A stretch of 64,000 nucleotides of DNA from Saprospiraceae bacterium UBA2329 (GTDB lineage Bacteria > Bacteroidota > Bacteroidia > Chitinophagales > Saprospiraceae). Location: assembly GCA_002344975.1 (NCBI GenBank), contig DDUV01000071.1, forward strand, positions 5,095 to 69,094. Direction: 5' to 3'. The notes below the pieces were generated by a model. It worked only from the letters and a program-made list of their open reading frames with translations, was not told the origin of the DNA and did no database searches. Shown here piece by piece: positions 7,294 through 16,532 of this stretch. How positions within the stretch are numbered: the first letter of the stretch is position 1; each line of letters starts with the position of its first letter. The translations under genes were made by a program, and so were the position numbers.

Positions 7294-10071
7294 ATGAAGC
7301 TATTTGCAAGCATCGCAATATGGGTGTCGGTTCTCTTTTTGTGGCTCTGTCCTGCCTGTAAGGAGACTACCCCGGAGAAGAAATACCGCGTCGGCTTTGC
7401 CCAATGCTGCGACGATCCTTGGCGCGATGTAATGAACAGCGAGATGTACCGCGAGCTGGAACTTCATCCGGAGTTGGAATTTGAAATGCGCGTATCCGGC
7501 AACGAAAGTGAAAAACAGGTAGAACAAATTCGGGAGATCGTAGCGAGCGGCATAGACATTTTGATCGTATCTCCCAATGAGTCAAAGCCGCTCACCCACA
7601 TCATAGAGGAGGTCTATACATCAGGAACCCCGGTAATTCTGATTGACCGGGAAACGGATTCGGAATTATATACGGCCTACATAGGCGCCGATAATTACGA
7701 AATAGGAAAAACGGCGGGCCGGTACCTCGCCAACCGGCTGAACGGCCGGGGTAAGATCATAGAAATACAATTGCCCCTCGCGATTTCGCCGGCCATAGAG
7801 CGCAGCCGGGGCTTCAAAGACGGTATTGCCGCAGCTCCCGGCCTGGAAATCGCCGCAGTGCTGGAAACGGTAGGCGGGTTGAACGACATTGAAGCCAGAT
7901 TTCCGGATATGCTGAAACGACATTCCGACGTCAGTGCCATTTTCGGGCACACGGATCTGCTGGCTGAAACGGCTTATAAAATAGCCAAAGAGCAGGGGCG
8001 GGGAACTCGTATGTTCTTTGTGGGGATAGACGGCATACCCGGCACCGGCCGAGGCATACAAGCGGTGGAAGACGGTATTCTGGACGCATCCCTGTTGTAT
8101 CCTACGGGCGGAGCGGAGGCCATCCGGCTTGCCGTATCCATACTCAACCGACTACCTTACGAAAAGCAAAATAATCTGGAGACCATCGTCATCAATAAAG
8201 ACAACGCCCGCATTCTGCACAACCAAATGAAGAAAGTTCAAAGCCTGCAAGAGAGCATAGACGAACAAATGAGCAATCTGGCCGGGCTGAAATCTATTTA
8301 CCGCAATCAGCGGGTATATATTTTCATTCTGTTGTCGAGCCTCCTGCTGTCTTTGGTACTGGGCGTGTTTTTATGGCGATCCTTGCGGGCAAAACAGACC
8401 GCGCTTGACAGCCTCGAACGCAAAAACCAAGAAATTCTGGAGCATGAGCGGCAAATCATGGCTATGTCGGATGAAGTAAAACAGGCGACGCAAGCCAAAG
8501 TAGATTTTTTTACCAATATCAGCCATGAGTTTCGGACGCCGCTCACGCTCATTTTAGGTTTTGCCGAAGACTTGCTGCCCTCGCCCACAATCAGCAAAGA
8601 CGTACAGCAGAGTCTGGCCCACATCCGACGGAATGCCTTTCGCTTATTGCATTTGGTCAATCAATTGATGGACTTCCGAAAGTCGGAAAGCGGTCAAATG
8701 AAGCTGCGGGCTGCGGAAAACGACCTGATCGCGTTTGTAAAAAAAATCATGGAGAGTTTTGGCAATACCGCCCAAAAACGAGGTATAGATTTTCAATTAT
8801 TGAGCCGCCTCGAGCAACTCCCAGTATGGATAGATGCCGGTATGATGGACAAAGTACTGTTCAACCTGCTTTCCAACGCGTTCAAATTTACCCTCGATGG
8901 AGGCAAAATTTACCTGACGGTCGCTGTGGACGTTTTTGAAAACCGGGCAAAAATCACCGTTGAAGACAGCGGCCAAGGCATACAGGAAGAGGATTTGAGG
9001 CATATTTTCGAGCCGTTTTATCAGGGGGAAGAGCGGCCGCAGGCAGGCACCGGCCTGGGGCTTGCGCTGGCTAAAGCGCTGGTAGAACTACACGGCGGCG
9101 CCATTGACGTGCAAAGCACCAAGGGCAGGGGCAGTCGCTTCCTGGTTTCGTTGCCATTGGGCAACAAACACCTGCGGGCAGACCAAATGACGAGCGAAAA
9201 TACCGCTTACTTATCGCACCATGATTTCCTCCAAGCCCCGGATACCGACTGGCAGGAAATATCCGGCGAGATGGAAAATGAAAGCGCCGGCCGGCAAATT
9301 TTGATTATTGAAGATAATGAAGACCTTCAGCTCTTCCTGCGAAAGAAGCTCAGCGCCTCTTATCAGGTTTTGCAAGCGACAGACGGCAACGAAGGGCTTC
9401 AAAAAGCGCTGGATCACACACCCGACCTTATCATCTGCGATGTGATGCTGCCCGGCATGAACGGCATAGAAATCACCCGTGCGCTGAAATCCGATTTGCG
9501 CAGTTCTCATATCCCTGTCATTATGCTTTCGGCCCGCAGTGCGACGGCGCAACAAATTGAGGGGGCCGAGGCCGGTGCGGATATTTATTTGACCAAACCC
9601 TTCAATATTCATTTTTTACAAGCCAGCATCCGGTCTTTGCTGCTCAACCGGCAAATGCTGCGCGAGCATTTCAGCAAAGGCATTTCGGCTTTTTCTACTG
9701 CAGATGCGCCCGCCTTACCGGCTGAACGGAGCGCCAACGCTCTGGATGTAGATTTTGTGCGGCAGTTTGCAGACTATATGGAAAGGCATTATGCCAGGCA
9801 AGATTTCCAAGTGTCAGATTTATGCCGGGAATTTGGCTTGTCGAGGTCTCAGATTTACAGGAAAGTAACGGCACTGTTGGGCGAAAGCATCAGCGATTAT
9901 CTTCAAAATATACGCCTCAAAAAAGCGGAGGTATTGCTGGCTGAAGGCCATTTGCCGGTGGCTGAAATCGCGTATCAGGTTGGATACTCCTCTCCCGATT
10001 ATTTTTCTACGGTATTCCGGTCGCGTTACGGGGTGCCTCCGTCCTCCTTCCGGCGGGAAGCAAACACCTGA
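7294..10071 (+). CDS. hybrid two-component sensor/regulator with periplasmic sugar-binding domain
   Basis: The 925-residue protein combines sensor, kinase and transcription factor in one chain. Residues 1-22 are a signal or anchor segment. Residues ~30-300 are a LacI/RbsB-like periplasmic binding domain (VSPNESKPLT, IDRETDSE, GADNYEIGKTAGRYL). A membrane helix is at 341-361. The kinase follows with His411 in HEFRTP, an N-box around Asn524, DSGQGI at 558 and GTGLGLAL at 585. A receiver domain has Asp716 and Lys768, and an AraC-type helix-turn-helix covers 820-925. This architecture is that of the fructose-sensing BT1754 regulator of Bacteroides thetaiotaomicron, which controls a fructan locus. 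The genes downstream are a fructan locus, so fructose is the likely ligand and these genes the likely targets. The ATG at 7294 is preferred over an upstream start because it begins the hydrophobic segment. Confidence 0.93.
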   Translation: MKLFASIAIWVSVLFLWLCPACKETTPEKKYRVGFAQCCDDPWRDVMNSEMYRELELHPELEFEMRVSGNESEKQVEQIREIVASGIDILIVSPNESKPLTHIIEEVYTSGTPVILIDRETDSELYTAYIGADNYEIGKTAGRYLANRLNGRGKIIEIQLPLAISPAIERSRGFKDGIAAAPGLEIAAVLETVGGLNDIEARFPDMLKRHSDVSAIFGHTDLLAETAYKIAKEQGRGTRMFFVGIDGIPGTGRGIQAVEDGILDASLLYPTGGAEAIRLAVSILNRLPYEKQNNLETIVINKDNARILHNQMKKVQSLQESIDEQMSNLAGLKSIYRNQRVYIFILLSSLLLSLVLGVFLWRSLRAKQTALDSLERKNQEILEHERQIMAMSDEVKQATQAKVDFFTNISHEFRTPLTLILGFAEDLLPSPTISKDVQQSLAHIRRNAFRLLHLVNQLMDFRKSESGQMKLRAAENDLIAFVKKIMESFGNTAQKRGIDFQLLSRLEQLPVWIDAGMMDKVLFNLLSNAFKFTLDGGKIYLTVAVDVFENRAKITVEDSGQGIQEEDLRHIFEPFYQGEERPQAGTGLGLALAKALVELHGGAIDVQSTKGRGSRFLVSLPLGNKHLRADQMTSENTAYLSHHDFLQAPDTDWQEISGEMENESAGRQILIIEDNEDLQLFLRKKLSASYQVLQATDGNEGLQKALDHTPDLIICDVMLPGMNGIEITRALKSDLRSSHIPVIMLSARSATAQQIEGAEAGADIYLTKPFNIHFLQASIRSLLLNRQMLREHFSKGISAFSTADAPALPAERSANALDVDFVRQFADYMERHYARQDFQVSDLCREFGLSRSQIYRKVTALLGESISDYLQNIRLKKAEVLLAEGHLPVAEIAYQVGYSSPDYFSTVFRSRYGVPPSSFRREANT

Positions 10072-10298
10072 AGGACGGCTTTTCCTCAAGGTGTTGATGC
10101 AACAAACCTACAACTGCGCGCAACAATACCAAAGACCGGGCAGGGATTTTGTATTTTTTACAACAACTTTAAATTATTGAAAATGAGCAGTTTGGTGGCC
10201 ATTCGGTACATGCGCGAATTTTAAAGAAACTTTGAACCAATCCTGAAGCCCGGCCTGTTGTGCTGACAAGTACTTTTGTGGTGCAAAATTCTGAAAGT
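10072..10298 (+). promoter_or_regulatory. control region before the sugar porter gene
   Basis: The 227 bases between the sensor gene and the sugar porter hold a TACTTTTG box at 10271-10278, 21 bases before the ATG at 10299. The -33 box at the usual spacing is not recognisable. That would fit a promoter that needs the AraC-type output domain of the sensor for activation. I could not pick out a direct repeat that is surely the binding site. Confidence 0.45.
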
Positions 10299-11630
10299 AT
10301 GAATCACCGCAAAATCTTTACTTGGTCAATTACCGTAGCGCTCGCGGGTTTTTTATTCGGGTTCGATACGGTAGTCATTTCCGGAGCCGACTTGTCGCTA
10401 CAGAAGTTATGGCCCCGCGGTGAAGTCTTTCACGGCTTTGTAGTCATGGCCTCGGCGCTGTGGGGCACGGTAGTGGGAGCTTTGTTGGGCGGTATTCCCA
10501 CCGATAAGCTGGGCCGCAAAAAGACGCTTTTTTGGATAGGCGTTTTCTATTTCGTATCGGCAGTAGGTTCTGCCCTCGCCGCCGATCCCTTCACCTTTGC
10601 TTTTTTCCGTTTTCTCGGCGGTCTGGGCGTGGGCGCTTCCACCATAGCAGCGCCGGCCTATATTTCCGAGATCGCTCCTGCCAATGACCGGGGCAAGCTG
10701 GTGGCTTTGTACCAATTCAACATCGTGTTTGGCATATTGGTAGCCTTTCTGAGCAATTACCTGCTCAGCGGTCTGGGCGAAAATGCCTGGCGTTGGATGG
10801 TAGGCGTGGAAGCTGTTCCGGCGCTTGTTTATACGGTGATGGTGCTGGGCGTGCCCCGAAGCCCGCGTTGGTTGTTGGTAAAAAAGCACGACCGCGACGC
10901 GGCGGCCAAGACGCTTCGGCTCATAGACCCCGGCATGAATGTGGAAGCCGAAATGGACCGTATCCTTTCAGATCAGGTGGACGTCGTAAAAGGCGAAACG
11001 ATTTTTACGCCAAAGTACCGCTTTGCCCTGACGCTGGCCTTTCTGGTCGCTTTTTTCAATCAATTTTCAGGTATCAACGCCTTTTTGTACTACGCCCCCC
11101 GCATTTTCGAGATCGCCGGCCTGGAGAAAAGCTCCGCACTGCTCAGCAGCGTAGGCATCGGCGTCATCAACCTGATATTTACCCTCATCGGACTCTCGCT
11201 GATAGATCGCTTTGGCCGCCGGCAACTCATGTATATAGGCTCGGTGGGCTATGTCATATCGCTTTCATTGGTGGCGCTGGCTTTCATGCTCAATATCAAA
11301 GGAATGGCCGTGCCTGTTTTTTTATTCCTTTTCATAGCTTCTCATGCCGTTGGGCAGGGTGCGGTGATTTGGGTTTTTATCTCTGAAATTTTTCCGAACC
11401 ACCTGCGCGCCGCCGGTCAGGCCTTCGGGAGTTCGGTACACTGGATACTGGCTGCCGTTATTCCCTCGCTGGTGCCTGTGTTGTTCAAAAGTATAGGCGC
11501 TGCGCCGGTGTTCGGCATCTTTGCCTTCATGATGGTCTTGCAATTGATCTTCGTATGGAGGATGATGCCCGAAACGAAAGGCATATCGCTGGAAGCGCTG
11601 GAGGTACAGATGACAGGTAGAAAAGCATAA
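10299..11630 (+). CDS. MFS sugar porter, probable fructose:H+ symporter
   Basis: This 443-residue inner-membrane transporter belongs to the sugar porter family of the major facilitator superfamily. Visible signatures are GFLFGFDTVVISGA in helix 1, DKLGRRK-like GRKKTLFW in the 2-3 loop, PRSPRWLL before the central loop, QFSGINAFLYY in helix 7, DRFGRRQLM in the 8-9 loop and PETKGISLE after helix 12. The QFSGIN segment is the hexose-binding region. Lying between the sensor gene and a GH32 gene, it most likely imports fructose released in the periplasm. The start at 10299 is the first ATG that leaves a normal N-terminus; an upstream GTG would add 13 residues that overlap the -7 box. Confidence 0.9.
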   Translation: MNHRKIFTWSITVALAGFLFGFDTVVISGADLSLQKLWPRGEVFHGFVVMASALWGTVVGALLGGIPTDKLGRKKTLFWIGVFYFVSAVGSALAADPFTFAFFRFLGGLGVGASTIAAPAYISEIAPANDRGKLVALYQFNIVFGILVAFLSNYLLSGLGENAWRWMVGVEAVPALVYTVMVLGVPRSPRWLLVKKHDRDAAAKTLRLIDPGMNVEAEMDRILSDQVDVVKGETIFTPKYRFALTLAFLVAFFNQFSGINAFLYYAPRIFEIAGLEKSSALLSSVGIGVINLIFTLIGLSLIDRFGRRQLMYIGSVGYVISLSLVALAFMLNIKGMAVPVFLFLFIASHAVGQGAVIWVFISEIFPNHLRAAGQAFGSSVHWILAAVIPSLVPVLFKSIGAAPVFGIFAFMMVLQLIFVWRMMPETKGISLEALEVQMTGRKA

Positions 11631-11754
11631 GTTTCATACATCACTTTCGTGAGTTTGACCGGAGTTCGGGAGATTCCGCCCGAACTTCCTTTCAGCATTC
11701 GCCGAAGCAAGCGGCAAGAGTGCAGGGTAAGGTTTGTCTTGAAAATCGTTTGGC

Positions 11755-13353
11755 ATGAATACATTACGCAACACAGTTTTTATAATTTTAGCTGGATGGA
11801 TGCTGCATTCCTGTGCGCTTTCACCTGCGAGCAGACAGCAGTCCATGTACAAAGAGCCACACCGGCCGCAGTTCCATTTTTCACCGGCAGAAAACTGGAT
11901 GAACGATCCCAACGGGATGTTCTACTTCGATGGGGAATACCACCTTTTCTATCAATACTATCCGGACAGCAACGTGTGGGGGCCTATGCACTGGGGCCAT
12001 GCCGTCAGTACTGATTTGGTACATTGGGAGCATCTGCCCATTGCGCTGTACCCCGATTCGCTGGGCTACATCTTTTCCGGCAGCGCAGTAGTGGACTGGA
12101 ACAATACCAGTGGATTGGGCCAAAACGGTCGGCCGCCGTTGGTGGCCATCTTTACCTATCACAACCCGGATGCAGAACGCGCCGGTCGCTCCGATTTTCA
12201 ATATCAGGGCATCGCGTACAGCAACGACAAAGGCCGCACCTGGACCAAATATCCCGGCAATCCGGTAGTGCCCAACACTCAGAAAATCAGAGATTTCCGG
12301 GACCCCAAAGTGATCTGGGATGAAGCCTCCCAACAGTGGGTGATGGTATTTGCCGCCGCCGACCATGTAAAACTATGGAGATCGGATAATCTGACCGAGT
12401 GGACGCACCTCAGCGATTTCGGCAAGGAGTGGGGATCACACGGCGGCGTGTGGGAATGCCCGGATTTGTTTCCTATTCAGGTAGAGGGCAGCAACGAAAA
12501 AAAATGGGTGCTGCTGCTCAGCATCAATCCGGGCGCTGCCAACGGCGGCTCCGGCACACAATATTTCGTAGGAAATTTTGACGGTAAAAAATTGGAGTTG
12601 GACCCCACATTCGCTCCCGACGTGAGCGGAGAAAAAGCTGTCTGGCTCGACTATGGCCGTGACAACTATGCCGGGGTCACCTGGTCGGATATTCCCAAAG
12701 AAGACGGCCGCCGCATTTTTATCGGCTGGATGAGCAACTGGGACTACGCCACCCGCGTACCCACTCAAAAATGGCGCAGCTCGACTACCATTCCACGAAC
12801 GCTCACACTTCGGAAGACCGGTGAAGGCTACCGCGTGTTCTCGGAGCCTGTGAAAGAACTGCAAAACTTGCGCGCTTCGGCTCGCAGGTTGGAAAGCGCT
12901 GAACTGTCAGGTTTCTTGGATATCACAGCACAAATCGGGGCTACCTCGCCGGCGCAAATGGAACTGGTCCTGGACTTTGAACTACCCGCCGGCGCCTACC
13001 CCGACTTTGGCGTACAACTTTCCAACAGCAAGGGCGAGCAATACCGCGTAGGGTACAATGCCGCTGCAAAACAGTTTTACAGCGACCGCAGAAATACAGG
13101 CAATATATCCTTCTCCGACAAATTTGCCCGAAGCAATCACTCCGCGCCCCGGCTTTCAGAAGAAAAGACCATCCGGATGCACCTGTTTCTGGATGCCGCT
13201 TCCGCCGAACTCTTTGCCGACGGCGGCGCTACCGTATTGACAGATATCTTCTTTCCCGGCGAAGACTTCCATCAGATCGCACTGTATTCCGAGAAAGGCA
13301 GCGTAAAACTATTAAAGGCGGAGGCTTTCCGGCTCCGCTCCATCTGGCGATAG
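11755..13353 (+). CDS. GH32 beta-fructosidase, lipoprotein
   Basis: The 532-residue enzyme is a GH32 glycoside hydrolase that releases fructose from fructans or sucrose. A lipoprotein signal (GWMLHSC, Cys20) places it on a membrane. All three catalytic residues of the family are present: the nucleophile Asp51 in WMNDPNG, the transition-state stabiliser Asp183 in FRDP and the acid/base Glu234 in WECPD. The N-terminal ~330 residues form the five-bladed propeller and the rest is the GH32 C-terminal beta-sandwich (ADGGATVLTDIFFPG near the end). It is the only GH32 of the locus with a canonical active site, so it may do the main fructose-releasing step. Exo- or endo-action and linkage preference cannot be read from the sequence. 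Confidence 0.95.
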   Translation: MNTLRNTVFIILAGWMLHSCALSPASRQQSMYKEPHRPQFHFSPAENWMNDPNGMFYFDGEYHLFYQYYPDSNVWGPMHWGHAVSTDLVHWEHLPIALYPDSLGYIFSGSAVVDWNNTSGLGQNGRPPLVAIFTYHNPDAERAGRSDFQYQGIAYSNDKGRTWTKYPGNPVVPNTQKIRDFRDPKVIWDEASQQWVMVFAAADHVKLWRSDNLTEWTHLSDFGKEWGSHGGVWECPDLFPIQVEGSNEKKWVLLLSINPGAANGGSGTQYFVGNFDGKKLELDPTFAPDVSGEKAVWLDYGRDNYAGVTWSDIPKEDGRRIFIGWMSNWDYATRVPTQKWRSSTTIPRTLTLRKTGEGYRVFSEPVKELQNLRASARRLESAELSGFLDITAQIGATSPAQMELVLDFELPAGAYPDFGVQLSNSKGEQYRVGYNAAAKQFYSDRRNTGNISFSDKFARSNHSAPRLSEEKTIRMHLFLDAASAELFADGGATVLTDIFFPGEDFHQIALYSEKGSVKLLKAEAFRLRSIWR

Positions 13354-13364
13354 CCGAACAAAAT

Positions 13365-13393
13365 GCAGATGTCCGCCTGAGCGGAACATCTGC
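13365..13393 (+). promoter_or_regulatory. hairpin between the GH32 and SusC genes
   Basis: GCAGATGT at 13365-13372 pairs with ACATCTGC at 13386-13393. The stem continues with CCGC/GCGG across a single bulged A, closing on a CTGA tetraloop. No T-run follows. It lies in the 71-base gap between the GH32 stop and the SusC start. It may protect or process the mRNA so that susC is expressed at a different level from the upstream genes. Confidence 0.5.
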
Positions 13394-13424
13394 CTATTCA
13401 ATCAGTCATTAATACCATAAATGT

Positions 13425-16400
13425 ATGAAAATGAAGTTGATCTCGCTCTTTGTGCTGTTTTTTTCGGCGCAATTCGCTCTGGCCCAGCGAACTGTGACGG
13501 GAAAAGTAACAGACGTAGAAACGAACGAACCGCTCATCGGCGCCAACGTACTGGTGAAAGGCACCTCCATCGGTACCACTACTGAAGTGGACGGCTCATT
13601 TGTCCTTGTAGTACAAGACAACGCCGCTTCGCTCACCATTTCCTACACAGGCTACCAGCCGGCAGAGGTGTCTATTGTGGGCGTACAAAACGTGAACGTG
13701 GCCCTCACGACGGGTAGTTTGCTTGAAACCGTTGTCGTAACCGGGTACACCACCCAGCGAAAAAGGGAAATCACCGGCGCTATCTCCATCGTGGATGCCG
13801 CCGACCTTGCCGATGTGGCCACCCCGAACGTCATTACAAAATTACAATCGAAAGTACCCGGCCTGACCTTCACCTCTTCGGGGGTGCCCGGCGGCAACGA
13901 CACCCAAATTTCCATCCGGGGGCTCACCTCCGTATTCGGGGGCACCGGCCCGCTGTGGGTCATAGACGGCGTACAGACCACCAATCCTTCGGGATTGAAT
14001 CCGAACGAAATTGAAAGCATTCAGGTGCTCAAGGACGCAGCCTCGGCAGGTATCTACGGTACAGAGGCGGCGCGCGGCGTCATCATTGTCACTACCAGGC
14101 AAGCCCGGAAGGGAGCAAGCGGCTTTACCTTCAATACACAGGTGACTTCCAACAGAGTGCGCGAAAATTTCAGCGTACTGGGCGCTCAGGAGTGGCTGGA
14201 TGTTCGCTATCTGGCACAGGGTAAGACCCCGGTGACTGCAGGCAACTTCTCTTACACACCGGGTACGGAACTGCCCGAATTTCTGGATGCGGGCAAAAAC
14301 CTCCGTCTTTCCAACACAGACTGGGTGGATGTGATTTTGCGCAATTCCATTTCTACCACCACCGATCTGGGTTATTCGATTGCCAAAGACAAGTGGAGGC
14401 TCTTTGCCGGAGCAGGTTATGCCGGCGACAACGGCATCATTGAACATACCTACTACCGCCGTGGAAACTTGCGCCTGAACTCAAGCGTGAAGCTGTTCGG
14501 CGATTTTTTGACCATCGGAGAAAATCTGACTGTCTCGCAATTCAATGAGGTTAAAAATGGAGGCGACAATGCGCCTGTGGTCGAAGATGCCCTGCTGCAA
14601 AACCCGCTCATCCCCGTTTACGGAGAAGACGGCTCCTGGGGAGGCCCCACCGGCGCTGGTCTGCAGGACAAGTGGAACCCGCTGGCCATCCTGTACATCA
14701 ACCGCAACAACGTCCAGAAAACCCTCCGCACTTTTGGCAACGTGTATGCCGATTTTGCGCTCACGCCCCATTTGTCTTTCAGCTCCAAGTACAATTTTGA
14801 TTACAACAATTTCAAATACGACGAAAAAACGGAGTTCTTCAATCAAAATGGAAGTCTGCTCGGCAACAGGATACTGCTCAATGGCCAGGATTTTTCCCGT
14901 TTTGCCCGAAACCGCAACAATGCCGCCACCTATATATGGACCAACCTATTGACCTATGGAAGGGACTTCGGCAACCACACCATCAATGCCTTTGTAGGCC
15001 AGGAAGTATTTGAGCGAAAGCAGGATCATGTCTTTCACCGGATACAAGTGCCCGTGGGCACGGAGATTGATTATGACAACATTGAGCAATACGACGTCAT
15101 TGCCGACAATTCCATTCTGGACGCGTATGGCGTAGGCGCCGACAGCCGCCGCAGTTCGCTCTTTGCCAAAGCTTCCTATGATTTCGCCGACAAATACTTT
15201 GTTTCTGCCAGTTTGCGCCGCGACGGCTCCTCCCGCTTCGGGCGCAACAATCGCTATGCCATTTTTCCGACCGTTTCTTTGGGTTGGACACTGAGCCGGG
15301 AAGCCTTTCTGGCCAACAACAAAAACATAAATGACTTGAAACTCCGGTTCTCCTGGGGGGGCAACGGCAACGCAGACATCGCCGAGTATGCCCAGTACAG
15401 CATCTTCATTTCGGCTATTGAATACAGCAACTATGACCTCGCCGGAACAGGCAGCGGAAACATCGCCACCGGCGTCTCGGCCAGTCAGGTGGGCAATCCG
15501 GATTTGAAATGGGAGCAGAGCTACCAAACCAATCTGGGACTGGACATGACCCTGTTTGACTACAAGGTCAATTTTTCAATGGATGTTTATGAGAAGAACA
15601 CCACCGACCTGCTTTTGCAAACCGTGCAGCCATCCGTGTTGGGCGAGGCAGGAAAAACGCTCTTTTACAATGCCGGCGACATGGTGAACAGAGGTATTGA
15701 CCTCGTGCTCGGCTACCAGTCCAACCGCAAGTCGGATTTCAATTACGGATTCAATGTACTGTTTTCTGCTTACCGCAACAAGGTGACATCGCTGAATAAT
15801 TCGGAAGATTTCATCCTGGAAGGCGTGTCTTACACCGGCGTCGGCTACGCCATAGGCTCGTATTTCGGCTTCGTAGCGGACGGCATATTCAGAACGCCGG
15901 AAGAAGTGGCCGTTCACGCCGCCCAACCCGGCAAGGCGCTTGGCAACATACGCTACCGCGACCTGAACGGCGACGGCGTCATAGACCAGGAAGACCGAAC
16001 CATCATCGGCAATCCGCACCCGGATTTTACCTATGGTATCGGCGCCAATATGAGCTACAAACAATGGGGATTGAGCCTGTTTTTCGACGGGCGCCACGGC
16101 AACGACATGTACAATGCCCAGCGCAACCTGCTCGACTTCCCCTATTTCGGCTTCAACCACGGTCGAAACACCCTTGACGCCTGGAGGCCCGACAATGCCA
16201 ATTCTCTGATACCTGCGCTGAACACGGCCGACATCAACAACCAGACGCGCCCCTCTACCTATTTTGTAGAAGACGGCTCTTTCTTCCGCCTCAAAACCAT
16301 CAGCCTGAGCTACACACTGCCGGGCGCGTCGCTAGGCCGCATGGGCTTGCGCAATGCGCGCATCTATGTGCAGGGCGAGAACCTGATCAACCTGACCAAT

Positions 16401-16517
16401 TTTACAGGATTCGATTATGAGGTGCGGGGGTTGAGCCGCACAGGCATCGGTATTGCAGGGCTGAATCTGTATCCGCACACCCGCTCCATGACCGTTGGTC
16501 TGAGCCTGGATTTCTAA
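13425..16517 (+). CDS. SusC/RagA-family TonB-linked outer-membrane transporter
   Basis: The 1030-residue protein is the outer-membrane barrel that imports oligosaccharides with TonB energy. It starts with a signal peptide ending FALAQ, then a carboxypeptidase-regulatory-like domain (VTGKVTDVETNEPLIGANV), then the plug with SIRGLTSVFGG, WVIDGVQTT and VLKDAASAGIYGTEAARGVI, which are hallmark SusC segments, and finally the barrel ending in SLDF. It is followed at 16 bases by its SusD partner. The surroundings make fructo-oligosaccharides the likely cargo. Confidence 0.97.
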   Translation: MKMKLISLFVLFFSAQFALAQRTVTGKVTDVETNEPLIGANVLVKGTSIGTTTEVDGSFVLVVQDNAASLTISYTGYQPAEVSIVGVQNVNVALTTGSLLETVVVTGYTTQRKREITGAISIVDAADLADVATPNVITKLQSKVPGLTFTSSGVPGGNDTQISIRGLTSVFGGTGPLWVIDGVQTTNPSGLNPNEIESIQVLKDAASAGIYGTEAARGVIIVTTRQARKGASGFTFNTQVTSNRVRENFSVLGAQEWLDVRYLAQGKTPVTAGNFSYTPGTELPEFLDAGKNLRLSNTDWVDVILRNSISTTTDLGYSIAKDKWRLFAGAGYAGDNGIIEHTYYRRGNLRLNSSVKLFGDFLTIGENLTVSQFNEVKNGGDNAPVVEDALLQNPLIPVYGEDGSWGGPTGAGLQDKWNPLAILYINRNNVQKTLRTFGNVYADFALTPHLSFSSKYNFDYNNFKYDEKTEFFNQNGSLLGNRILLNGQDFSRFARNRNNAATYIWTNLLTYGRDFGNHTINAFVGQEVFERKQDHVFHRIQVPVGTEIDYDNIEQYDVIADNSILDAYGVGADSRRSSLFAKASYDFADKYFVSASLRRDGSSRFGRNNRYAIFPTVSLGWTLSREAFLANNKNINDLKLRFSWGGNGNADIAEYAQYSIFISAIEYSNYDLAGTGSGNIATGVSASQVGNPDLKWEQSYQTNLGLDMTLFDYKVNFSMDVYEKNTTDLLLQTVQPSVLGEAGKTLFYNAGDMVNRGIDLVLGYQSNRKSDFNYGFNVLFSAYRNKVTSLNNSEDFILEGVSYTGVGYAIGSYFGFVADGIFRTPEEVAVHAAQPGKALGNIRYRDLNGDGVIDQEDRTIIGNPHPDFTYGIGANMSYKQWGLSLFFDGRHGNDMYNAQRNLLDFPYFGFNHGRNTLDAWRPDNANSLIPALNTADINNQTRPSTYFVEDGSFFRLKTISLSYTLPGASLGRMGLRNARIYVQGENLINLTNFTGFDYEVRGLSRTGIGIAGLNLYPHTRSMTVGLSLDF

Positions 16518-16532
16518 CAAAAAAAACCAGCA

